NCBI GenBank assembly: GCA_002381695.1
Contig: DFXM01000018.1
Location: 40,095 to 104,094 of the forward strand
Origin: Clostridium sp. UBA4108
GTDB taxonomy: Bacteria > Bacillota > Clostridia > Clostridiales > Clostridiaceae
DNA: 64,000 bases
Reading direction: 5' to 3'
Made by a program: the position numbers and the translations under genes
Notes under the pieces: model-generated
The model's database searches: none
The model's input: only the letters and a program-made list of their open reading frames with translations
Told to the model about the DNA's origin: nothing
Shown here: positions 7,809 through 16,038 of the stretch, piece after piece
Layout: the number at the start of each line of letters is the position of its first letter
Position numbering within the stretch: the stretch's first letter is position 1

Positions 7809-9050
7809 ATGTCAAATAGAGTAGTAATAACAGGAATGGGAGCTGTAACACCTATAGGAAATACTGTGGAAGAGCTATGGAAAAGCATAGAAAACAATGT
7901 TTGCGGGATAGATTTGATAAGTGGATTAGATACAGAAAATTATAAGGTGAAAGTTGCAGCTCAAGTTAAAGATTTTAATCCAGATGTAGCTCTTGAAAAA
8001 AAAGAAAGTAGAAGAATGGATAAATATTGTCAATTTGCTATGGTAGCAGCTGAAGAAGCTATGAAGAAAGCAAACATTAATTTAGACGATATTGATAGTA
8101 ATAGATTTAGTGTAATCGTAGGATCTGGTATTGGAGGGCTTGAGACCTTAGAAAATGAACATTTAAAGCTTCTAGAGAAAGGACCTAATAGAGTTTCACC
8201 ATTTATGATCCCTATGTTAATAAGTAACATTGCAGCAGGAAATGTAGCAATAAAATATGGAGCTAAAGGCCCATGCATGTGCGTAGTAACAGCTTGTGCT
8301 ACAGGAACAAACTGTATAGGAGAGGCCTTCAGGCTAATAAAAGAAGGAAGAGCAGATATAGTAATAGCAGGTGGATGTGAGGCACCTATAACACCTACCG
8401 CAGTAGCAGGTTTTACATCATTAACAGCATTAAGTAGAACTGAAGATCCTAAAAGAGCATCTATTCCTTTTGATAAAGAAAGAAATGGTTTTGTAATGGG
8501 AGAGGGAGCAGGAATTGTTGTTTTAGAAAGTTTAAACCATGCACTTAAAAGAAATGCAGATATTAAAGGAGAAGTGGTTGGATACGGAACTACTTGTGAT
8601 GCATATCATATTACTCAGCCAAGTAATGATGGTGAAGGAGCAAAAAGAGCTATGGAACTAGCTATTGAAGAGGCTGGTATTGATAAAAATGAAATATCTT
8701 ATATAAATGCTCATGGAACTAGTACTCCATTCAATGATAAATTTGAGACATTAGCTATAAAAAATTTATTTGGAGAATATGCATATAAAATCCCAGTGAG
8801 TTCTACAAAATCTATGATGGGACACTTATTAGGAGCAGCTGGAGCAGTTGAAAGCATAATATGTGCAAAGGCTTTAGAAGAGGAATTTATACCTGCTACT
8901 ATAGGTTTATCAAATAGAGATGAAGAGTGTGATCTAGATTATGTAGCTAATAATGGAAGAAAAGTTAGGATGAAATATGCAATGTCTAATTCTCTCGGCT
9001 TTGGGGGACATAATGCAACTTTAGTATTTAAGAAGTGGGAGGAAAAATAG
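7809..9050 (+). CDS. fabF: Beta-ketoacyl-ACP synthase II
   Basis: The 413-residue elongation condensing enzyme. Cys163 in TACATG, His in NAHGTST and His in GHLLGAAGA form the Cys-His-His site of KAS I/II. ATG 7809 is chosen: AAAGGAG (7794-7800) is 8 nt upstream, whereas the in-frame GTG at 7800 would lie inside that ribosome binding site. The stop TAG shares its last base with the start of accB. Confidence 0.95.
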   Translation: MSNRVVITGMGAVTPIGNTVEELWKSIENNVCGIDLISGLDTENYKVKVAAQVKDFNPDVALEKKESRRMDKYCQFAMVAAEEAMKKANINLDDIDSNRFSVIVGSGIGGLETLENEHLKLLEKGPNRVSPFMIPMLISNIAAGNVAIKYGAKGPCMCVVTACATGTNCIGEAFRLIKEGRADIVIAGGCEAPITPTAVAGFTSLTALSRTEDPKRASIPFDKERNGFVMGEGAGIVVLESLNHALKRNADIKGEVVGYGTTCDAYHITQPSNDGEGAKRAMELAIEEAGIDKNEISYINAHGTSTPFNDKFETLAIKNLFGEYAYKIPVSSTKSMMGHLLGAAGAVESIICAKALEEEFIPATIGLSNRDEECDLDYVANNGRKVRMKYAMSNSLGFGGHNATLVFKKWEEK

Positions 9051-9529
9051 TGGTGGATTTTAAAAGCATTGAAAGCTTAATTAAAACTCTAAGTGAGTCT
9101 ACTATAAATTATTTAGAGATAGAAGACCATGAATTAAAAATAAAACTTAGTAAGGGTTCTTTTGAAAAGGAAGGTACGAGAGAGAGTATATCAAATATCA
9201 GGCCTGAAGTATTAGTAATAGAAGATAAAAAAACTGAAATAGCTCAAAAATTAGATGTGATACAAGAATTAGGAGATGTAGATGAAGAGAGTTTTCATTA
9301 TATAAAATCTCCTATGGTAGGTACTTTTTATACATCTTCTTCTGAAGATGGGGAGCCTTATGTAAAGTGTGGAGATAAAGTAATAAAAGGACAGGAAGTT
9401 TGCATAGTAGAAGCTATGAAACTAATGAATGAGATAGAAAGTGAAGTAGAGGGAACCATAATAGAAGTTATGGTCAATAATGGAGACATAGTAGAATTTG
9501 GAGAATCACTATTTAAAGTAAAATTGTAG
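9050..9529 (+). CDS. accB: Biotin carboxyl carrier protein of acetyl-CoA carboxylase
   Basis: About 159 residues: an N-terminal segment, a linker and a C-terminal biotinyl domain. The biotin site is K124 in EAMKLMN; the preceding SPMVGTFYTSS contains the thumb region typical of AccB. Two tandem GTG codons (9050 and 9053) follow GGGAGGA (9037-9043); 9050 is taken, giving a 1-nt overlap with the fabF stop. A GTG at 9035 is possible but has no room for a ribosome binding site. Confidence 0.9.
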   Translation: MVDFKSIESLIKTLSESTINYLEIEDHELKIKLSKGSFEKEGTRESISNIRPEVLVIEDKKTEIAQKLDVIQELGDVDEESFHYIKSPMVGTFYTSSSEDGEPYVKCGDKVIKGQEVCIVEAMKLMNEIESEVEGTIIEVMVNNGDIVEFGESLFKVKL

Positions 9530-9537
9530 GAGTGTAA

Positions 9538-9981
9538 ATGAGAATGAAAAAGATAGCATTAAGTATAAGTGAAATTCAGGAAATAATTCCTCATAGATAT
9601 CCCTTTCTGTTTATAGATTATATAGAAGCCGTTAATAGTGGAGTATCTGCAGTAGGGTATAAGAATGTAACTATGAATGAATACTTTTTTCATGGACATT
9701 TTCCAGTGGAACCTGTTATGCCAGGAGTTATAATAATTGAAGCATTAGCACAGGTTGGTGCTGTTGCTATACTTCATGAGGAAAAGAGTAGGGGAAAAAT
9801 AGCTTACTTTGGTGGAATAAAGAGCGCTAGGTTTAGAAGAAAAGTTGTACCAGGTGATACTTTAAGATTAGAAGTAGAGATTGTGAAAAGAAAAGGGCCA
9901 ATTGGAATAGGTAAGGCTATAGCTACTGTAGATGGAGAAATAGCTTGTGAGTGCGAGTTGTCTTTTGCAGTGGGAGCATAG
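9538..9981 (+). CDS. fabZ: 3-hydroxyacyl-ACP dehydratase
   Basis: A 147-residue hot-dog-fold enzyme that removes water from 3-hydroxyacyl-ACP. IIPHRYPFLFID at the front, catalytic H54 in HGHFP and E68 in IIIEALAQ are all there. AGGAG lies 5 nt before ATG 9538 (another ATG two codons later is equally well placed). Sits between accB and accC, as in other clostridia. Confidence 0.95.
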   Translation: MRMKKIALSISEIQEIIPHRYPFLFIDYIEAVNSGVSAVGYKNVTMNEYFFHGHFPVEPVMPGVIIIEALAQVGAVAILHEEKSRGKIAYFGGIKSARFRRKVVPGDTLRLEVEIVKRKGPIGIGKAIATVDGEIACECELSFAVGA

Positions 9982-10002
9982 TAAGGTGAAAGAGGTATTA
10001 GT

Positions 10003-11346
10003 ATGTTTAAAAAAATATTAATAGCAAATAGGGGAGAAATAGCTGTAAGAATAATAAGAGCATGTAGAGAAATGGGAATACAAACTGTGTCCGTATATTC
10101 AGAAGGAGATAGGGATGCACTTCATACCCAATTAGCGGATGAAGCCATATGTATAGGACCATCTCCATCAAAGGATAGCTATTTAAATGAGAGAAATATA
10201 ATAAGTGCAACTATATTAAAAGGAGCAGAGGCTATACACCCTGGTTTTGGATTTCTATCTGAAAATAGTAAGTTTGCGAAGATGTGTGAAGAGTGCAATA
10301 TAAAATTCATAGGTCCTTCTCCAGAGAATATAAAAAACATGGGAGATAAGGCTATGGCTAAAAAGCTTATGGAAGAAGCAGGCGTTCCAATAATTTCTGG
10401 ATCTAAGGGAATAGTTAAGAATTATGAAGAAGCCTTGGAAATAGCTAAAAATTTAGGTTATCCAGTAATGATAAAAGCTTCCAGTGGTGGTGGGGGAAGA
10501 GGTATTAGAATTGTATATAATGATAAAGAGTTAGTTAAGGAGTACAACAATGCTAAGAGTGAAGCAAAAGTTGCATTTAATGATGATTCTATTTATATAG
10601 AGAAATTTATTGAAAAGCCAAGGCATATTGAGATGCAAATTATTGGAGATAGTTACGGAAATGTAGTGTATCTAGGAGAGAGAGAATGTTCAATTCAGAG
10701 GAAAAACCAGAAGGTTTTAGAGGAGGCACCATCAGCAGTAATAGATGAAAATTTAAGAAAAGCTATGGGGGAAGTAGCGGTAAATGCAGCTAAAGCTATA
10801 GGCTATATGAGTGTAGGAACTATAGAGTTTTTAGTAGATAAAAATATGGATTTTTATTTTATGGAAATGAATACAAGAATACAGGTTGAACATCCAGTTA
10901 CAGAGATGGTTACAGGTATAGATTTAATTAAAGAGCAAATTAGAGTAGCTAACGGTGAAAGACTATCCTTTAAACAAGAAGATATTCAAATAAGAGGACA
11001 TTCAATAGAATGTAGAATAAATGCAGAAGATCCATATAATAATTTCATGCCATGTCCTGGAGAGATTAAAGATCTTCACATACCTGGTGGGAATGGAATA
11101 AGAATAGATACAGCTATTTATCAAGGCTATAAAATTCCACCTACATATGATTCAATGATAGGTAAGGTAATAGTTCACGGAAGAGATAGAGAAGAAGCTA
11201 TAAATAAGATGAAGAGAGCATTGAGTGAATTTATTATTGAAGGGGTTAAAACCAATATAGATTTACAGCTTAATATATTAAATAATGAAAAATTTATCCA
11301 AGGAGACTTTAATACCTCATTTTTATCCACAGAATTAAAACTATAG
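10003..11346 (+). CDS. accC: Biotin carboxylase subunit of acetyl-CoA carboxylase
   Basis: A 447-residue ATP-grasp enzyme that carboxylates the biotin on AccB using bicarbonate and ATP. Recognised by KILIANRGEIAVRII at the N-terminus, the glycine-rich ATP loop KASSGGGGRGIR, the active-site EMNTRIQVEHPVTE, and the C-terminal biotin-carboxylase domain RINAEDP. Full length with no breaks. Confidence 0.96.
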   Translation: MFKKILIANRGEIAVRIIRACREMGIQTVSVYSEGDRDALHTQLADEAICIGPSPSKDSYLNERNIISATILKGAEAIHPGFGFLSENSKFAKMCEECNIKFIGPSPENIKNMGDKAMAKKLMEEAGVPIISGSKGIVKNYEEALEIAKNLGYPVMIKASSGGGGRGIRIVYNDKELVKEYNNAKSEAKVAFNDDSIYIEKFIEKPRHIEMQIIGDSYGNVVYLGERECSIQRKNQKVLEEAPSAVIDENLRKAMGEVAVNAAKAIGYMSVGTIEFLVDKNMDFYFMEMNTRIQVEHPVTEMVTGIDLIKEQIRVANGERLSFKQEDIQIRGHSIECRINAEDPYNNFMPCPGEIKDLHIPGGNGIRIDTAIYQGYKIPPTYDSMIGKVIVHGRDREEAINKMKRALSEFIIEGVKTNIDLQLNILNNEKFIQGDFNTSFLSTELKL

Positions 11347-11373
11347 TTATTAATAATTTAAAGCGAGGATAAT

Positions 11374-12234
11374 ATGAAAAATTTAATGAGACTGTTTAAG
11401 AAAAATGTATATATAGAAGTAAAAAACAATCCACAACAAGAGGTTAAAAAACCTAAAATCCCAGATGGTTTGTGGGTAAAGTGTGATAGTTGTGGAAAGA
11501 TTTTATACAAAAAAGATTTAGAAGAAAACTTAAAGGTATGTAATAACTGTGGATATCATTTTAGACTTAGTGCCAAAGAAAGAATAGAGCAATTTGTGGA
11601 TAAAAATAGCTTTAAAGAAATAGATGTGGATGTTTTAACGACTAATCCTTTAGAGTTTCCACAATATGAAAACAAAATATGTAAAGCAAAAGCTGAAACG
11701 GGACTAAAAGAAGCTGTGGTTACTGGATATGGTAAAGTTAAGGGAAATGTGGCTGTAGTGTGTGTTATGGATAGCAATTTTTTCATGGGAAGTATGGGAA
11801 GTGTAGTTGGAGAGAAGATAACTAGATCTATAGAACTAGCTACAAGGAAAAGCCTACCTATAATTATATTTACTTGTTCAGGAGGCGCTAGAATGCAGGA
11901 GGGAATATTTTCATTGATGCAAATGGCTAAAACCTCAGCTGCACTAGCAGAGCATGATAAAAAAGGATTATTATATATAACTGTACTTACAGACCCAACT
12001 ACAGGAGGAGTAACAGCAAGTTTTGCCATGTTAGGAGATATAATATTAGCAGAACCAAAAGCGTTGATAGGTTTTGCTGGAAGAAGGGTTATAGAACAAA
12101 CTATTAGGCAAAGCTTACCAGAAGAATTTCAGAAATCAGAATTTCTACAGGAAAAGGGATTTGTTGATAAAGTGGTGAATAGAAAAGAGTTAAAGGATAC
12201 TATAGGTACTATATTGAGACTCCATAAAAAATAA
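11374..12234 (+). CDS. accD: Acetyl-CoA carboxylase carboxyltransferase subunit beta
   Basis: A 286-residue crotonase-fold subunit with an N-terminal zinc ribbon: C37-x2-C40 and C56-x2-C59. The carboxyltransferase core shows CSGGARMQEG and the oxyanion-forming GGVTASFAMLGD. It pairs with AccA to transfer CO2 from biotin to acetyl-CoA. It follows accC by 27 nt and precedes accA by 19 nt. Confidence 0.95.
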   Translation: MKNLMRLFKKNVYIEVKNNPQQEVKKPKIPDGLWVKCDSCGKILYKKDLEENLKVCNNCGYHFRLSAKERIEQFVDKNSFKEIDVDVLTTNPLEFPQYENKICKAKAETGLKEAVVTGYGKVKGNVAVVCVMDSNFFMGSMGSVVGEKITRSIELATRKSLPIIIFTCSGGARMQEGIFSLMQMAKTSAALAEHDKKGLLYITVLTDPTTGGVTASFAMLGDIILAEPKALIGFAGRRVIEQTIRQSLPEEFQKSEFLQEKGFVDKVVNRKELKDTIGTILRLHKK

Positions 12235-12253
12235 GAAAGGAACCTATTAATAT

Positions 12254-13057
12254 ATGAATACAGTATGGGAAAAAGTTAATATAGCAAGAGATATCCATAG
12301 ACCTACATCTTTAGATTATATCAATAGAATATTTAGTGACTTTATTGAATTAAAAGGGGATAGGTATTATGGAGATGATTTAGCGATTATAGGAGGTATA
12401 GGGGAATTAAAAGGAATATCTGTCACTATAATTGGCGTTCAAAAAGGAAATAATACAAAAGAAAATATAGAGAGAAATTTTGGAATGCCTAAGGCTGAAG
12501 GGTATAGGAAAGCTTTAAGGCTCATGAAGCAAGGAGAAAAGTTCCATAGACCTGTTATAATATTTATTGATACCCCAGGTGCATTTTGTGGTATGGAGTC
12601 AGAAGAAAGAGGAGTTGGAGAAGCAATAGCAAGAAATTTAATGGAGATGAGTAGATTAGAGATACCAATAATATCTATCATTATTGGAGAAGGTGGAAGT
12701 GGTGGCGCATTGGCATTAGGTTTAGCAGATGAGGTATGGATGTTAGAAAACTCAATCTATGCCATATTATCTCCAGAAGGATTCGCATCTATATTATATA
12801 AAGATGCTACAAGGGCTAAAGAAGCAGCAGAGGCAATGAAAATAACTGCAGATGATTTATTCAAATTTGGTATCATAGATAGAGTAATTAAAGAGCCAGA
12901 AGGTTCAGCAAGAATAAATATAGATAAAATGGCGAATATTATAGAAAGAAATATTATAGCAGCATTAGATAGATTTAAAACGGAAAGTATAGAATCCTTA
13001 CTTATAAAAAGATATTATAAGTTTAGAAAGATGGGAAAATTTGTTAATGAAAATTAA
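12254..13057 (+). CDS. accA: Acetyl-CoA carboxylase carboxyltransferase subunit alpha
   Basis: A 267-residue subunit, shorter than the ~320-residue enterobacterial form because it lacks part of the N-terminal helical region, as usual in clostridia. DTPGAFCGMESEERG and IGEGGSGGALALGLADEV mark the carboxyltransferase site. It is the last gene of the fab/acc operon; a structured intergenic region follows. Confidence 0.95.
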   Translation: MNTVWEKVNIARDIHRPTSLDYINRIFSDFIELKGDRYYGDDLAIIGGIGELKGISVTIIGVQKGNNTKENIERNFGMPKAEGYRKALRLMKQGEKFHRPVIIFIDTPGAFCGMESEERGVGEAIARNLMEMSRLEIPIISIIIGEGGSGGALALGLADEVWMLENSIYAILSPEGFASILYKDATRAKEAAEAMKITADDLFKFGIIDRVIKEPEGSARINIDKMANIIERNIIAALDRFKTESIESLLIKRYYKFRKMGKFVNEN

Positions 13058-13069
13058 ATATTATATTTC

Positions 13070-13198
13070 AGGCTTGTGAGATAACACCTAAATTTTCTTT
13101 GTAATTTAGCATTATTTGGTATATTATAAGATTATTAGGATATATAGTAAATGAATGTGTTATATATTAATTTACTGTTAGTTATCATCACAGGTCTT
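13070..13198 (+). other. Predicted multi-stem RNA structure after accA
   Basis: Arms AGGCTTGTGAGATAAC (13070-13085) and GTTATCATCACAGGTCT (13181-13197) pair over about 16 bp with one bulged A. Inside are two further stems, CTAAATT/AATTTAG (13088-13094 with 13103-13109) and AGTAAAT/ATTTACT (13146-13152 with 13170-13176). The closing stem is followed by TAATTTTATT. It could be a complex terminator of the fab operon, a leader of degV or a small RNA; no known class was recognised. Confidence 0.4.
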
Positions 13199-13231
13199 AA
13201 TTTTATTAATTTATAATATTAAACGAAGCTG

Positions 13232-13260
13232 TGGTAAAATAGAGTTATAGAATTCTATAA
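13232..13260 (+). promoter_or_regulatory. degV promoter with palindrome at the start site
   Basis: An extended -10, TGGTAAAAT (13232-13240), with no clear -35, is followed after 4 nt by a perfect 16-nt palindrome TTATAGAATTCTATAA (13245-13260), placed at the probable start of transcription. It could be an operator. The degV ribosome binding site GAAAGG follows. Confidence 0.4.
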
Positions 13261-13291
13261 ATTTATAGAGTTTAGAAAGGTAGGATAATAT

Positions 13292-14167
13292 ATGAATAAG
13301 GATTTAGTTTTAGTAGTAGATTCCGGAAGTGATTTACCTTTAGAGTTTGTTAATAAACCCAATGTAGTAGGTATTCCTATAAATTGTAATTTCAAGGGAA
13401 AGGAAATCGAAGATGACTTTGGGAGAACATTAAATAGTGTAGAATTTTTTCAGGAATTAAAAAATGGGGAGATGCCAACAACTTCTCAAATTAATGTATT
13501 TAAATTTGAAGAAGTATTCAGAAGCTTGTCAAAGCAAAATAAATCTATTCTATATGTAGGACTTTCTTCTGGACTCACTGGAACTATAGATAACGCTAGG
13601 AGAGCTGTGCTTAACATAAAAGAAGAATTACCGAATAGTGATATAACAGTAATAGATTCTTTATGTGCTAGTATGGGTATAGCATTATTATGTTATCTGG
13701 CGTATGAAAAGATTGAAGAAGGTAAATCTAAGGAAGAAATTGTTAAATATTTAGAAGATATAAAGCTTAGAATAAATCACTATTTTACTCCAGATGATTT
13801 AAATCATTTAAAAAGAGGGGGAAGAGTTTCCTCATCTGCAGCAGCGGTAGGAACATTGTTAAGCGTAAAGCCTATACTACATGTAGATAATGATGGAAAG
13901 CTTATACCGCTTACAAAAGTAAGAGGAAGAAAGAAAGCTATATCAACATTAGCGCAAAAGTTTATTGAAAGAACAGATAAAAATATTCCTCAAACTATAA
14001 CTATATCTCATGGTGATTGTTATGAAGATGCAAAAGCATTAGAAGAAATGTGCAGAGAAAATGGCAATGTAAAGAATTGTATTATAAATTACTTAGGACC
14101 TACCATAGGAAGTCATACTGGTTCGGGATTATTAGCATTATTTTTTGTGTCAGAGGGAAGAGAGTAA
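13292..14167 (+). CDS. DegV family fatty-acid-binding protein
   Basis: A 291-residue two-domain DegV protein. The family binds one fatty acid and, as FakB, presents it to the kinase FakA for phosphorylation and entry into phospholipid. Visible hallmarks: VVDSGSDLP at the start, TTSQIN near residue 63, SSGLTGT, and LNHLKRGGRVSSSAAAVG in the second domain. No fakA lies in the window. Location directly after the fab/acc operon fits a role in using exogenous fatty acids, but the FakB role itself is inferred. Confidence 0.85.
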   Translation: MNKDLVLVVDSGSDLPLEFVNKPNVVGIPINCNFKGKEIEDDFGRTLNSVEFFQELKNGEMPTTSQINVFKFEEVFRSLSKQNKSILYVGLSSGLTGTIDNARRAVLNIKEELPNSDITVIDSLCASMGIALLCYLAYEKIEEGKSKEEIVKYLEDIKLRINHYFTPDDLNHLKRGGRVSSSAAAVGTLLSVKPILHVDNDGKLIPLTKVRGRKKAISTLAQKFIERTDKNIPQTITISHGDCYEDAKALEEMCRENGNVKNCIINYLGPTIGSHTGSGLLALFFVSEGRE

Positions 14168-14266
14168 AACTTAATTAAATAAAATAGTAAACAATTTGCT
14201 TATAAGTGAGTATAATTTTAATAAAGATATACTAATACAAAAGTTGTATTTAGTAGGAGGTAAATT

Positions 14267-14920
14267 ATGAAAAGTGATAAAATAAAGGCTATTATAAAGA
14301 AGAGCATAATTACCCCACTACGCAGTAATAAAAAAACTATTAGAAAGATACCTAGATATGATAGAAATGCGGCTAGAGTATATGCCGAAGCCTATGCTGA
14401 GTCACCGAATGTTAAAGAATATCCACATTATAGTGGAGATGATTGCACTAATTTTGTATCTCAGGTATTAAGAGCTGGTGGTTTAGAAATGGCAGGGAAA
14501 GATTATACTAGTTTTTCAAATTGGTTTTGCTATACAAATGACTATAAGTTGCTTCGGAAAGTTTCTCTTACGTGGAGAAGTAGCCGATATTTTAGAAAGC
14601 ACTGGGGAAATGAGAATGGAATAGGAAACAATACAGCAAGAAGTTATAGAGAATTAACAGTTGAAGAAGCACTAAAGAATTTTGAGAACATATATAATTC
14701 TATACAAATTGGAGATGTTATTCAGTATGGTAATATAGAAAATAATAATTTACCATACCATTCACAAGTAGTTCATGGAAAACATTATAATATTTCCTCT
14801 GGGAAATATGATGTTTTTGTGGCTCAGCATACTGCGAATAGAAAAAATGTATCTCTATATGAGTATATGAAATTATTACAAAACAAAGCTGAAAGATATA
14901 TATATATATATACTTTTTAG
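14267..14920 (+). CDS. Putative amidase-domain protein (Amidase_6 type)
   Basis: A 217-residue papain-like protein of the clostridial Amidase_6 group. The signature YxGDDCTNFVSQ appears as SGDDCTNFVSQVLRAGG with candidate nucleophile C60; a candidate catalytic His is in HSQVVHGKH. The domain is often found on secreted sporulation or wall proteins, yet there is no signal peptide here: the N-terminus is strongly basic and non-hydrophobic, so the protein may act in the cytoplasm or leave by another route. Preceded by TAGGAGG; monocistronic with its own terminator. Confidence 0.75.
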   Translation: MKSDKIKAIIKKSIITPLRSNKKTIRKIPRYDRNAARVYAEAYAESPNVKEYPHYSGDDCTNFVSQVLRAGGLEMAGKDYTSFSNWFCYTNDYKLLRKVSLTWRSSRYFRKHWGNENGIGNNTARSYRELTVEEALKNFENIYNSIQIGDVIQYGNIENNNLPYHSQVVHGKHYNISSGKYDVFVAQHTANRKNVSLYEYMKLLQNKAERYIYIYTF

Positions 14921-14928
14921 AGAAAATT

Positions 14929-14960
14929 AGGTTTTATAGAATGATTCTATAAGACCTTTT
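14929..14960 (+). terminator. Terminator of the amidase gene
   Basis: AGGTTTTATAGAAT and ATTCTATAAGACCT form a near-perfect stem, followed by TTTT. Confidence 0.75.
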
Positions 14961-15070
14961 ACTACGTTAGAAATAAAAAAATAATAAATATGATAGAATA
15001 TAATAAAAAGCGAATCTTATAGGAAAATACGCAACAGGTATACTTCCATTAAGATTATTGGAGGTTGATT

Positions 15071-15937
15071 ATGAATAAAATAAGTAGAAATGATAATTGT
15101 TGGTGTGGAAGCGGTTTAAAATATAAAAAATGTCACATGAATCAGGATGAATACTTAGATAGATTAGGAGAAGAGCTAGGATATGTAATACCTAAGGAAA
15201 TAATTAAGAGGGAAAAGGATATAGAAGGTATAAGAAAAAGTTGTAAACTAACTAGAGAAATTCTTGATATGGTTGAGAATAAAATAAAAGTTGGAATTAC
15301 AACGGAGGAAATAAATACATGGGTACATGAATATACTGTAGCTAATGGAGCATATCCAGCACCACTTGGATATCATGGATTTCCAAAGAGCACATGTGTA
15401 TCAATAAACAATGTTATATGTCATGGTATTCCTAGTGAAAATATTGTATTAAAAGATGGAGATATAGTGAATGTAGATGTAACTAGTATATTGGATGGAT
15501 ATTATGGAGATTCAAATAGAACTTTTATTGTAGGAAATGGATCAGAAAAGGCAAGAGATTTAGTTGAAACTGCAAAGGAATGTCTAAGAAGAGGGATTGA
15601 AGAAGTAAAGCCGTTTAAAACCTTAGGAGACATTGGATATGTAATAAATGAATATGCAAAAAGTAAGGGATATTCAGTAGTATATGATTATGGCGGACAC
15701 GGAATAGGAAACGAGTTTCATGAAGAACCTTTTGTTCCTCATATAGGAAACAGAGGAGAAGGTATGATATTATTACCTAATATGACTTTTACTATAGAGC
15801 CAATGATCAATGAAGGAGCACCAGAAGCTATTGTGCTAGAAGATGATTGGACAGCAGTTACTAAAGATGGTTCATTATCAGCTCAATGGGAGCATACCAT
15901 AAGAGTAACAGAAACAGGCTATGAAATACTAACATAA
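15071..15937 (+). CDS. map: Type I methionine aminopeptidase with N-terminal SEC-C zinc motif
   Basis: A 288-residue enzyme removing initiator methionine. The N-terminus (about 5-25) is a SEC-C motif, NDNCWCGSGLKYKKCH, which binds zinc and in other proteins contacts the ribosome or SecB. The pita-bread domain shows the metal ligands in VDVTSILDGYYGDSN (two Asp), GGHGIG (His), TIEPMIN (Glu) and QWEHT (Glu). ATG 15071 is used: TTGGAGG ends 6 nt before it, while the in-frame TTG at 15065 abuts that site. A second gene of the same design lies at 46534-47403. Confidence 0.93.
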   Translation: MNKISRNDNCWCGSGLKYKKCHMNQDEYLDRLGEELGYVIPKEIIKREKDIEGIRKSCKLTREILDMVENKIKVGITTEEINTWVHEYTVANGAYPAPLGYHGFPKSTCVSINNVICHGIPSENIVLKDGDIVNVDVTSILDGYYGDSNRTFIVGNGSEKARDLVETAKECLRRGIEEVKPFKTLGDIGYVINEYAKSKGYSVVYDYGGHGIGNEFHEEPFVPHIGNRGEGMILLPNMTFTIEPMINEGAPEAIVLEDDWTAVTKDGSLSAQWEHTIRVTETGYEILT

Positions 15938-15990
15938 CATGCCCCTAATGTAAAATATTTACATAAAACGTTTAAGTTTAGTTTCACGTA

Positions 15991-15999
15991 TGATAAAAT
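15991..15999 (+). promoter_or_regulatory. Extended -10 promoter of the giant signalling gene
   Basis: TGATAAAAT, an extended -10 element, lies 40 nt upstream of GTG 16039. The -35 region (TTTAAG about 17 nt further up) is weak, usual for extended -10 promoters. Confidence 0.4.
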
Positions 16000-16038
16000 A
16001 GAATTACTTTGAAATTTTAAACAGAGGAGGGTGGTTAG

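Noticed and set aside
11556..12029. 157-codon minus-strand frame opposite accD
   Set aside because: Antisense shadow of the conserved carboxyltransferase domain.
14896..14914. TATATATA run at the 3' end of the amidase gene
   Set aside because: It encodes the YIYIYTF C-terminus in frame; a short simple repeat with no other sign of function.
15950..15966. ATGTAAAATATTTACAT palindrome after map
   Set aside because: AT-only stem with no T-run and no promoter context; likely chance or a weak terminator.
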